A stretch of DNA of 8,815 nucleotides from Burkholderiales bacterium (GTDB lineage: Bacteria; Pseudomonadota; Gammaproteobacteria; Burkholderiales; Burkholderiaceae_C), in NCBI GenBank assembly GCA_947453585.1, contig CANGHQ010000048.1:1-8815 (forward strand), in the 5' to 3' direction. The translations under genes and the position numbers were made by a program. Below the pieces are notes generated by a model. The model was not told where the DNA came from, ran no database searches, and saw only the letters and a list, made by a program, of their open reading frames with translations. Below are positions 1 to 6,880 of this stretch, piece after piece (position 1 is the stretch's first letter; each line of letters begins with the position of its first letter).

Positions 1-579
1 CACCGTCAAAAAGACCTGGCCGCTGGCTTGCTGCGCCGGGGTGTTCAGGGCAGAGACACACAAGGGTTCGATAAAGCTGTCCATCACCTGCGGGCGTATG
101 CCCACGCACAACTCGGCCACGGTGGCGGCGGCGCTGCATTCAAAGTGGGCACGCTGCCAGCGGCGCAGCGCCTTCAGGAGCGACCATTTGTCGCCCAGGC
201 TCCAGCCGCGCGCGCCCAACACACCAGCCAACTGGTTCCAGGGCTGGGGCCAGTCGGGCAGGCGCAGGCCGCTGCCGTCCGGAAACTGCAGCGTCAGGGG
301 CAGGCGCAGCAGCAGCTCGGCAGGGTCTAGGCCCACGGTGCGCATCAAGTCCAGGGTTTCGCGGTAGCCGCCAATCAAGATGTGCTGGCCGTTGTCCAGC
401 GACGGTGTGCTGCCGTCGGGCAGGCTGTGTGTCACGTCGGGCGCCAGCGTGCGGGCCCGCCCGCCCAGGCTGCGCGTGGCTTCTAGCACGGTGACCCGGT
501 GGCCGCCCTCGGTGGCGCCCACGGCGGCTGCCAGACCGGCCCAACCGGCACCGACAACGCAGACCTTTTTGCTTTTCAA
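1..579 (-). CDS. hpnE: Hydroxysqualene dehydroxylase HpnE, N-terminal part (cut by window edge)
   Basis: FAD-dependent amine-oxidase-fold enzyme that reduces hydroxysqualene to squalene, the last step of the HpnCDE route. The frame is open for 193 codons from 579 to the left edge; full-length family members have a little over 400 residues, so less than half is visible. The N-terminus carries the dinucleotide-binding motif VVGAGWAGL (residues 8-16), an acidic residue ending the second strand (VLEA, E33), then SLGGRAR (37-43) and DNGQHILIGGY (62-72), the latter typical of HpnE. PLCVSALNTP near the edge also fits the family. No ATG lies near the motif; TTG at 579 is the likely start and shares bases with the hpnD stop (TTGA), suggesting translational coupling. 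The first in-frame ATG comes only after the FAD motif, so it cannot be the start. It is the third gene of the hpnC-hpnD-hpnE run. Family call is firm; the exact start is inferred. Confidence 0.9.
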   Translation of the reverse strand, partial: MKSKKVCVVGAGWAGLAAAVGATEGGHRVTVLEATRSLGGRARTLAPDVTHSLPDGSTPSLDNGQHILIGGYRETLDLMRTVGLDPAELLLRLPLTLQFPDGSGLRLPDWPQPWNQLAGVLGARGWSLGDKWSLLKALRRWQRAHFECSAAATVAELCVGIRPQVMDSFIEPLCVSALNTPAQQASGQVFLTV

Positions 580-1415
580 AGCAGCCCCAGCGCCTGGACT
601 TTCCAGGCCAGCCAGAGCTTGCGCAGGGGCGTGAGCCGCACGCGGCGCTCCAACACCGGAAAATTCTGCGCCTCAATCTCGCGCAGCAGGCTGCGGTAAA
701 TGCTGGCCATCATCAGGCCGGGCTTTTGGCTGCGGTGGTCGGCCTCGGGCAGCAGGGCAAAGGCCTCGTCGTACAAGGCATGCGCGCGCTGGGCCTGAAA
801 GGCCATCAGCGCCTGAAACCGCTCAGACGGCACGCGCTTGAGAATCTCGTGCGCCTTGACGTCAAAGCGCTGCAACTCATTGACCGGCAGGTAAATGCGC
901 CCGCGCTGCGCGTCTTCGCCCACATCGCGGATGATGTTGGTCAGCTGCAGGGCCTGGCCCAGGGTGTGGGCGTAGGTGGTGGTTTGCGCTTGGGTCTGGC
1001 CAAAAATCGCAGCTGCCACTTCGCCCACCACGCCAGCCACCAGGTGGCAGTAGCGTTGCAGGTTGGGGTAGTCCAGGTAGCGGGTTTGCTCCAGGTCCAT
1101 CTGGCAGCCTTCGATCACGCTTTGCAGGTGGTGTTGGGCAATGCCGTACTTGGCGGTATGCGGCATGAGCGCCTGCATAACGGGATGGCTGGGGCGCCCG
1201 GCGTAGGCCTGGGCCACTTCGGTACTCCACCACGCGAGCTTGGTGGCGGCAACACCCAGGTCCACCGCGTCGTCCACCACGTCGTCCACCTCACGGCAAA
1301 AGGCGTAAAACGCCGTGATCGCCGCGCGCCGGGGCGCAGGCAAAAACAAAAATGCGTAATAGAAACTGCTGCCCGAGGCAGCAGCCTTTTGTTCAACGTA
1401 CTGCGCCGGTGTCAT
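576..1415 (-). CDS. hpnD: Presqualene diphosphate synthase HpnD
   Basis: Condenses two farnesyl diphosphates head-to-head to presqualene diphosphate, the first step of bacterial squalene synthesis; a cytosolic or membrane-peripheral all-helical enzyme. The 279-residue length is normal for HpnD. Both Mg-diphosphate-binding aspartate motifs of the squalene/phytoene synthase family are intact: REVDDVVDD (residues 41-49) and NIIRDVGED (160-168). SSFYYAFLFLP near the N-terminus (16-26), FYAFCR (36-41) and RGRIYLP (171-177) are also family hallmarks. It starts at ATG 1415, 36 bases after hpnC, with no strong Shine-Dalgarno sequence, and its stop overlaps the hpnE start. Phytoene synthase is the main alternative from sequence alone, but adjacency to hpnC and hpnE makes HpnD the better call. 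No missing key residue or frameshift is seen. Confidence 0.93.
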   Translation of the reverse strand: MTPAQYVEQKAAASGSSFYYAFLFLPAPRRAAITAFYAFCREVDDVVDDAVDLGVAATKLAWWSTEVAQAYAGRPSHPVMQALMPHTAKYGIAQHHLQSVIEGCQMDLEQTRYLDYPNLQRYCHLVAGVVGEVAAAIFGQTQAQTTTYAHTLGQALQLTNIIRDVGEDAQRGRIYLPVNELQRFDVKAHEILKRVPSERFQALMAFQAQRAHALYDEAFALLPEADHRSQKPGLMMASIYRSLLREIEAQNFPVLERRVRLTPLRKLWLAWKVQALGLL

Positions 1416-1451
1416 GGGCTTATTGTCGCTCAGGTGTTCTGGCCTCTTGGC

Positions 1452-2351
1452 TCACATCCATAGCGCGCGCCAGAGCAGCAGCGGCGCGTCCCAGGGGCGC
1501 AGGCGCGGGCGCGTGTGCAGCACCTGGCCGCCCAACCCTTCTATCTTGTCCAGAATGCGCAAGCCGCCTTGCACCACCAAGCGCAGCTCCCACCCGGCAC
1601 GCCCGGGCACCCGGTGGACCAGGGCGGCGCTGCGTTCCATGCGGCTGCGTGCGCTGTGGGCGCATTGCGCAATCAGCGCATCGGCGCGCTGCGCTTGGGT
1701 CGGGTCTTGCAGGTCCGCCGTAGTCAGCTTCCATTGGGCGCAAGCGTCTTGCGGAAAGTAGCAGCGCCCGCGCGGCAAGTCGCGGCTGGGGTCTTGCCAG
1801 AAGTTGATGAGTTGCAGGGCGCTGCAAATACCGTCGCTCCAGGCTAGCGCCTGCGCGTCCGCCACGCCATACAAATGCAGCAGCAAGCGCCCCACCGGGT
1901 TGGCAGATCGCTGGCAATAGTCCAAGAGCGCGGCCTCGTTGGCGTAGCCGGTGCCGTCGCGGGTTTTTTCAATATCCTGCACAAAGGCGTCCAAAAGCGC
2001 GTGCAGCAGCTCTGGCGGCAAACAGTGGGCGGCAATCGCCTGGCGCAGCGGCCCAAACACCCAGATCCAGCGTCCGTCTGCGGCCACCTGGCCCACACAA
2101 GCCAAATCCAGCGCAGCGCGGTAGGCCTGTAAATCGGCCAGACGCTGCGCGGCACTTGCGTCACCCTCGTCGGCCAGGTCGTCGGCGGTGCGGGCGAAGT
2201 GGTAAATCGCGGCAATGGGCGCGCGCAGGTGCGCGGGGCACAGCCAAGAGGCTACGGGGAAATTTTCGTAATGGGTGATCGGCGTGACCGCCGGTGTGGG
2301 CGGCTGGCCCTGGGGCTGCGGGGGCGGGGCAGGGGGATGGGGCAGCGGCAT
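1452..2351 (-). CDS. hpnC: Hydroxysqualene synthase HpnC
   Basis: Converts presqualene diphosphate to hydroxysqualene, the middle step between HpnD and HpnE. From ATG 2351 the protein has 299 residues. HYENFPVASWLCP (27-39) is the typical HpnC N-terminal motif. The first aspartate motif is ARTADDLADE (53-62) and the second is NFWQDPSRD (183-191), where HpnC has FWQD in place of the IIRD of HpnD; LPRGRCYFP follows (192-200). The frame stays open upstream to another ATG at 2471, giving 339 residues, but those extra 40 residues match nothing I know in HpnC and would run through the divergent promoter region, so 2351 is preferred. An AAGG about 12 bases upstream is a poor ribosome binding site. 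Residues 1-25 are rich in proline and glutamine (PHPPAPPPQPQGQPPTP) and lie outside the conserved fold. First gene of the minus-strand hpnCDE run. Confidence 0.92.
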   Translation of the reverse strand: MPLPHPPAPPPQPQGQPPTPAVTPITHYENFPVASWLCPAHLRAPIAAIYHFARTADDLADEGDASAAQRLADLQAYRAALDLACVGQVAADGRWIWVFGPLRQAIAAHCLPPELLHALLDAFVQDIEKTRDGTGYANEAALLDYCQRSANPVGRLLLHLYGVADAQALAWSDGICSALQLINFWQDPSRDLPRGRCYFPQDACAQWKLTTADLQDPTQAQRADALIAQCAHSARSRMERSAALVHRVPGRAGWELRLVVQGGLRILDKIEGLGGQVLHTRPRLRPWDAPLLLWRALWM

Positions 2352-2414
2352 GGCGGCATTTTGCCTTGGCCGTCGGCCAATGCCCTGTGCGACGAAAGGG
2401 GCAAAAACCTGCAA

Positions 2415-2443
2415 TTCGGCGAAAACGCCAGCTGGGCTAAAAT
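2415..2443 (+). promoter_or_regulatory. Candidate sigma-70-type promoter of the RND operon
   Basis: TAAAAT (2438-2443) matches the -10 consensus in five of six positions. Seventeen bases upstream stands TTCGGC (2415-2420), a poor -35 box. The predicted start of transcription is near 2450, which would give a leader of about 65 bases before the membrane fusion protein. The weak -35 means the assignment rests mainly on the -10 box and the adjacent operator-like dyad. Confidence 0.4.
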
Positions 2444-2452
2444 TAATAACCC

Positions 2453-2479
2453 GCCGGTCAGTATTTCGCACTCACCGGC
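2453..2479. promoter_or_regulatory. Putative repressor operator (27-base dyad)
   Basis: The arms GCCGGTCAGT (2453-2462) and ACTCACCGGC (2470-2479) are inverted copies with nine of ten positions complementary, separated by seven bases. The dyad begins about ten bases after the candidate -10 box, so a bound protein would block initiation of the RND operon. Size, symmetry and position resemble TetR/AcrR-family operators, which commonly control RND pumps. No regulator gene is in the window. It could instead act as an RNA hairpin in the leader. Confidence 0.5.
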
Positions 2480-2516
2480 ACGCCCCCGATTTATCCAACG
2501 TGTTTGCATTGCTTTT

Positions 2517-3635
2517 ATGAACCCAACGTCCTTCCTAACTCGCCTGGCCCTCATTGCGGCTGTTGCCGCCCTGGCCGCCTGCAGCAAACCCGCGCCCCCC
2601 GAAGAACCCGTGCGCGCCGTCAAGGTGGTGGTCGTGGCCGCAGACGGCATTCGCTCTGGCTATGAATACGCGGCCGAAGTGCGGCCCCGCACCGAGTCGC
2701 GCCTGGGCTTTCGGGTGGGCGGCAAGCTGCTGCGCCGCATGGCCGACGTCGGTCAGCACGTAAGCGCAGGCCAAGCGCTGGCGCAGCTCGATGCGCAAGA
2801 CTTCAAGCTTTCGGTGGACGCTGCGCGTGCCCAGTTGTCTGCCGCCGTAGCCAACCGTGACCTGGCTTCGGCCGATTTCAAGCGTTACAAAGACCTGCGC
2901 GATCAAAACTTCATCAGCGCCGCCGAGCTCGAGCGGCGCGACGTGGCCCTCAAGGCCGCCCAGTCGCAGTTAGACCAGGCGCAGGCGCAATTCGCCGCCC
3001 AGGGCAACCAAAGCGCTTACACCACGCTGGTGGCCGACGCGGCAGGCGTGGTTACAGCGGTAGACGCCGAGCCCGGCCAGGTGCTGGCGGCAGGCACGCC
3101 GGTGGTGCGCATTGCCCAAGACGGCGCGCGCGATGTGGTGTTTTCGGTGCCCGAAGACAAGGTGGGCCAGATGAAACTGGGCTCGTCCGTGGAAGTGCGG
3201 GCCTGGGCCAGCACCGCAGTTTACCAGGGCAAGGTGCGCGAGGTGTCCGCCAGCGCCGACCCGGTGACCCGAACTTTTGTGGTGAAGGTGGCGCTTACCA
3301 GCGCCGACGTGCTGCCGCTGGGCACCACGGTGTCGGTCTTGCCCCAGGCCTTGGACCGTTCGGGCCCGGCCGTCATCAAGTTGCCCACCAGCGCCTTGCA
3401 GCACGATGGCACGGCAGTGGCGGTGTGGGTGCTGGAGCGCGCCAGCATGACGGTGCGCCTGCAGCCCATTGCCATTGCCACGGCCGACGGCAACGATGTG
3501 GTGGTGGCCAGCGGCTTGCAGCCAGGCATGGAAGTGGTGGCGGCCGGCGTGCATGTGCTCTCACCCGGCCAAAAAGTAACGATATACCGCGAAAAGGCCG
3601 CTGCCTCCGCTGCGCCCGCATCGGCAGCCAAGTGA
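2517..3635 (+). CDS. RND efflux periplasmic adaptor (membrane fusion protein), lipoprotein
   Basis: Periplasmic adaptor linking the inner membrane RND permease to an outer membrane channel. From ATG 2517 it has 372 residues. The N-terminus is a lipoprotein signal: basic start, hydrophobic stretch, lipobox LAAC with Cys22 as the predicted lipidated residue, followed by Ser rather than Asp. Next come a beta strand and lipoyl half (about 45-92, RLGFRVGGKLL and VGQHVSAGQALAQLD), an alanine- and glutamine-rich coiled-coil hairpin (about 95-162), the second lipoyl half (DAAGVVTAVDAEPGQVLAAGTPVVRIA, described here by its ends D174 and A200), a beta-barrel (about 205-275) and a membrane-proximal domain to about 357, ending in a loose Ala/Ser tail. 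The frame is open back to 2199, but that extension lies antisense to hpnC and lacks family sequence, so the signal peptide Met is taken as the start. No Shine-Dalgarno is visible before it. Substrate is unknown. Confidence 0.93.
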   Translation: MNPTSFLTRLALIAAVAALAACSKPAPPEEPVRAVKVVVVAADGIRSGYEYAAEVRPRTESRLGFRVGGKLLRRMADVGQHVSAGQALAQLDAQDFKLSVDAARAQLSAAVANRDLASADFKRYKDLRDQNFISAAELERRDVALKAAQSQLDQAQAQFAAQGNQSAYTTLVADAAGVVTAVDAEPGQVLAAGTPVVRIAQDGARDVVFSVPEDKVGQMKLGSSVEVRAWASTAVYQGKVREVSASADPVTRTFVVKVALTSADVLPLGTTVSVLPQALDRSGPAVIKLPTSALQHDGTAVAVWVLERASMTVRLQPIAIATADGNDVVVASGLQPGMEVVAAGVHVLSPGQKVTIYREKAAASAAPASAAK

Positions 3636-3642
3636 GCCCGGC

Positions 3643-6600
3643 ATGAAACAAGACACTCCCAAAGTAGGCTTCAACCTGTCGCGCTGGGCGCTGGAGCACG
3701 GCGCGCTGACCCGTTATTTGATGCTGGTGCTGCTGGTGCTGGGCATGGCCTCGTACTTCCAGCTCGGGCAAGACGAAGACCCACCTTTCACCTTTCGGGC
3801 CATGGTGGTGCGCGCCTATTGGCCGGGCGCCACGGCGCAGCAAATGGCCGAACAGGTCACCGACAAGATGGAGCGGGCGCTGCAGGAAGTGCCTTTTGCC
3901 TACAAGATTCGCAGCTTTTCCAAGCCGGGCGAGACCACCGTCTTCTTTGAAGTCAAGGATTCGACCAAGGCCGCCGAGGTGGCCAATCTTTGGTACGTGG
4001 TGCGCAAAAAGCTCGGCGACATGCGCTACACCCTGCCCGCAGGCGTGCAAGGGCCGTTTTTCAATGACGAGTTTGGCGACGTCTATGGCGTGATCTACGC
4101 GCTGGAATCCGACGGCTTCTCGGACGTGGATGCCAAGGACGCCGCCGACGATATCCGCCAAAAACTGCTGCGCGTGCCAGACGTCAACAAGGTCGAACTG
4201 TTTGGCGTGCAGGACGAAAAAATTTACATCGAGATTTCGCAAAAGCGCCTGGCGCAACTCGGTCTGGACATGAACCAGGTACTGGCGCAACTCGGTCAGC
4301 AAAACGCCATTGAGAGCGCAGGCACGGTGCAAACCCCGCTGGACGTGGTGCAAGTGCGCGTGGCTGGGCAGTTTGAGGCGGTGCAAGAGCTGCGCGCCAT
4401 GCCGATTCGAGGCGCCTCGGGCAATCAGCTGCATTTGGGCGACATTGCCGAGATCAAGCGCGGGGCGGTTGACCCTGCCGGCGTGAAGATGCATTTCCAG
4501 GGCAAGCAGGTGCTGGGCCTGGGCATTTCCATGAGCAAGGGCGGCGACATCATCGCCATGGGCAAAGCGCTCAAGGCGACCACCGCGTCCATCAACGCGG
4601 CGCTGCCTGCGGGCTTGCGTCTGGTGGAAGTGCAAGACCAACCCACCGCCGTGGCGGGCTCGGTCAATGAATTTGTGCGCGCGCTGATTGAGGCCATCGT
4701 GATCGTGTTGGCGGTGAGTTTTGTGGCCCTGGGCTTTCACAAGCGCCCGGGCAAGCAGCGCTGGTTCCAGCGCTACTACGTCGATGTGCGCCCGGGCCTG
4801 GTGGTGGGTATCACCATTCCGCTGGTGCTGGCGGTCACGTTTTTGGGCATGTATTACTGGGGCATTGGCCTGCACAAGATTTCGCTGGGCTCGCTCATTA
4901 TTTCGCTCGGACTGCTGGTGGACGACGCCATCATTGCGGTGGAAATGATGGTGCGCAAGCTCGAACAAGGCTATGACAAGGTGCGCGCCGCCACCTTTGC
5001 CTACGAGATCACCGCCATGCCCATGCTGACCGGCACGCTGATTACAGCCGTGGGTTTTTTGCCCATTGGCATAGCCAAGTCGGTCACCGGGGAATACACC
5101 TTTGCGATTTTTGGCGTCACAGGCCTGGCGTTGATGCTCAGTTGGCTGGTGTCGGTGTACTTTGTGCCCTACCTGGGCACCTTGCTACTCAAGACCAAGT
5201 CCCACGCCGCTGACGAAGACGAAAACGCCCTGTACGACACGCCGTTTTACAACGCCTTTCGTCGCGCGGTGAACTGGTGCATCTTGCACCGCTGGATCAC
5301 GATTGGGCTGATGGTTGCCACCTTTGGGCTGGGCATTTTTGGCATGGGCAAGGTGCAGCAGCAGTTCTTTCCGGATTCGAGCCGGCCCGAGGTGTTGCTG
5401 GAGCTGTGGTACCCCGAAGGCACCTCGTTTGCTGCCAACGAGGCCACCACCGCCCGGGTGGAGGCCCGCATGATGCAAGAGGCCGGCGTGCAAAGCGTTA
5501 CCACCTGGATTGGCTCGGGCGTGCCGCGCTTTTATTTGCCGCTCGATTCGATCTTTCAGCAAAGCAATGTCTCGCAACTCATCATCTTGCCCAAAGACCT
5601 GAAGGGGCGCGAGTCCTTGCGCATCCGGCTGCCGGCGCTGATGGGCCAGGAATTTCCTGAAGTGCGCGCCCGCGTCAAGATTTTGCCCAATGGCCCGCCC
5701 GTGGCCTATCCTGTGATGTTCCGCGTCATGGGCCAAGACCCCGAGGTGCTGCGCCAGCGTGCCAACGAGGTCAAAGCCGTGCTGCGCGCCAACGCCAATA
5801 TGCGCGGCGTCAACGACAACTGGAACGAGCCCGTCAAAGTGCTGCGCTTGGACGTAGACCAGGCCAAGGCGCGCGCGCTGGGCGTGACCAGCCAGTCCAT
5901 CGCGCAGGCTTCCAAAATTTTGCTCTCGGGCAGCACGGTGGGGCAATTTCGCAAGGGCGACAAGCTCATCGACATCGTCTTGCGCGGCCCCTTGAACGAG
6001 CGCAACGCCATTTCTGACATCGGCAACGCCTATTTGCCCACGGCCAGCGGCAAGTCCATTCCCTTGACCCAAATCGCCAAACCCAGCTTCGCCTGGGAGC
6101 CCGGCGTGCTCTGGCGCGACGGCCGCGACTACGCCATCACCGTGCAAGGCGACATCGTTGAAGGCCTGCAAGGCGCCACCGTGACCGCCCAGCTGCAGCC
6201 CGAGCTCAACCGCTTAGAGGCCCGTTGGAAATCCAGCGGCAGCGCGGCCTACCGCATTGAAGTGGCCGGTGCCGTGGCCGAAAGCAGCAAGGGGTCGAGC
6301 TCAATCGCTGCGGGCGTGCCCATCATGCTGTTCATCACCTTCACGCTGCTGATGCTGCAACTGCACAGTTTTAGCCGCGCCATGCTGGTGTTTTTGACTG
6401 GCCCGCTGGGCATTGCCGGTGTGGCCGCAGCGCTGCTGATTTCGGGCCGACCCTTTGGCTTTGTGGCGCTTTTAGGCGTGATTGCGCTCATGGGCATGAT
6501 TCAGCGCAACTCCGTCATCCTGATCGACCAGATTGAGCAAGACCGCGCCAATGGCGTGCCAGCGTGGGACGCCATTGTGGAGTCGGCGGTGCGCCGCTTG

Positions 6601-6807
6601 CGCCCCATTGTGCTCACCGCCGCCGCCGCCGTGCTGGCCATGATTCCGCTGTCGCGCTCGGTGTTCTGGGGGCCGATGGCGGTGGCCATCATGGGCGGCC
6701 TGATCGTGGCCACGGTGCTGACCCTGCTGGCGCTGCCCGCCATGTACGCGGCCTGGTTTCGGGTGCACCTGGAGCCGGTGCCGACGCAGGCTAAAATACT
6801 CGGCTGA
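3643..6807 (+). CDS. RND efflux permease, AcrB/TriC-like inner membrane transporter
   Basis: Proton-driven inner membrane pump of the hydrophobe/amphiphile RND family; exports an unknown substrate through the adaptor encoded just upstream. Length 1054 residues is normal. Expected layout is visible: TM1 (about 24-42), first periplasmic loop with GQDEDPPFTFRAMVV (42-56) and YWPGATAQQ, TM2 from about 347, TM3-TM6 to about 520, TM7 near 550, second loop, TM8-TM12 from about 888 to the end. The paired aspartates of TM4 (LGLLVDD, D427 and D428) needed for proton relay are present. In TM10 the motif is MIQRNSVILID; Arg955 occupies the place of AcrB Lys940. The DEDPPFTF and MIQRN signatures resemble TriC-type permeases rather than classic AcrB. 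It starts 7 bases after the adaptor stop; AGTGAG overlapping that stop can act as ribosome binding site, so the two are co-translated. No outer membrane factor follows. Confidence 0.93.
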   Translation: MKQDTPKVGFNLSRWALEHGALTRYLMLVLLVLGMASYFQLGQDEDPPFTFRAMVVRAYWPGATAQQMAEQVTDKMERALQEVPFAYKIRSFSKPGETTVFFEVKDSTKAAEVANLWYVVRKKLGDMRYTLPAGVQGPFFNDEFGDVYGVIYALESDGFSDVDAKDAADDIRQKLLRVPDVNKVELFGVQDEKIYIEISQKRLAQLGLDMNQVLAQLGQQNAIESAGTVQTPLDVVQVRVAGQFEAVQELRAMPIRGASGNQLHLGDIAEIKRGAVDPAGVKMHFQGKQVLGLGISMSKGGDIIAMGKALKATTASINAALPAGLRLVEVQDQPTAVAGSVNEFVRALIEAIVIVLAVSFVALGFHKRPGKQRWFQRYYVDVRPGLVVGITIPLVLAVTFLGMYYWGIGLHKISLGSLIISLGLLVDDAIIAVEMMVRKLEQGYDKVRAATFAYEITAMPMLTGTLITAVGFLPIGIAKSVTGEYTFAIFGVTGLALMLSWLVSVYFVPYLGTLLLKTKSHAADEDENALYDTPFYNAFRRAVNWCILHRWITIGLMVATFGLGIFGMGKVQQQFFPDSSRPEVLLELWYPEGTSFAANEATTARVEARMMQEAGVQSVTTWIGSGVPRFYLPLDSIFQQSNVSQLIILPKDLKGRESLRIRLPALMGQEFPEVRARVKILPNGPPVAYPVMFRVMGQDPEVLRQRANEVKAVLRANANMRGVNDNWNEPVKVLRLDVDQAKARALGVTSQSIAQASKILLSGSTVGQFRKGDKLIDIVLRGPLNERNAISDIGNAYLPTASGKSIPLTQIAKPSFAWEPGVLWRDGRDYAITVQGDIVEGLQGATVTAQLQPELNRLEARWKSSGSAAYRIEVAGAVAESSKGSSSIAAGVPIMLFITFTLLMLQLHSFSRAMLVFLTGPLGIAGVAAALLISGRPFGFVALLGVIALMGMIQRNSVILIDQIEQDRANGVPAWDAIVESAVRRLRPIVLTAAAAVLAMIPLSRSVFWGPMAVAIMGGLIVATVLTLLALPAMYAAWFRVHLEPVPTQAKILG

Positions 6808-6818
6808 CCGATTTCAAA

Positions 6819-6877
6819 GGTCCAACCCTGACAGCGCGCTCCAAGGCGCATCTGACGAGGTTGGACCCTGATTTTTT
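6819..6877 (+). terminator. Nested long-stem terminator after the RND operon
   Basis: A perfect 9-base inverted repeat, GGTCCAACC (6819-6827) and GGTTGGACC (6859-6867), encloses 31 bases that hold a smaller GCGC/GCGC hairpin (6836-6849). It is followed after CTGA by TTTTTT (6872-6877). It begins 12 bases past the permease stop and ends 3 bases before the mature tRNA. The long loop and the 4-base gap before the T-run are not typical of intrinsic terminators, but position and U-tract support this role. Confidence 0.65.
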
Positions 6878-6880
6878 ACT

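Larger units (their letters stand above)
2352..2516. promoter_or_regulatory. Divergent control region between hpnC and the RND operon
   Basis: This 165-base non-coding stretch must carry the start signals for both hpnCDE (leftward) and the efflux operon (rightward). It is more AT-rich in the middle (2438-2450) than its flanks. Seen in it: a perfect inverted repeat TTGGCC-GTC-GGCCAA (2366-2380) close to the hpnC start, GGCG-AAAA-CGCC (2418-2429), the palindrome CCAGCTGG (2428-2435), a candidate rightward -10 box, and the 27-base dyad listed separately. No convincing leftward promoter could be assigned by eye. Confidence 0.6.

Noticed and set aside
726..1463. 245-codon plus-strand frame opposite hpnD
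   Set aside because: Antisense shadow; the minus strand encodes a complete HpnD with both aspartate motifs.
2352..2471. 40-residue N-terminal extension of HpnC to the ATG at 2471
   Set aside because: The extra residues lack HpnC similarity and would cover the divergent promoter region; the internal ATG at 2351 is more plausible.
2199..2516. Upstream in-frame extension of the adaptor gene
   Set aside because: It overlaps hpnC antisense and the control region, and its translation has no family match. The lipoprotein signal peptide begins exactly at ATG 2517.
3376..4968. Very long open frame (530 codons) on the minus strand opposite the adaptor and permease genes
   Set aside because: The translation is His-, Arg- and Gln-rich with no recognisable domain, and it mirrors the GC3-rich codons of the plus-strand genes. 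It is an antisense shadow.
5185..6171. 328-codon minus-strand frame opposite the permease
   Set aside because: Antisense shadow with biased composition and no domain; the plus-strand frame is a clear RND permease.
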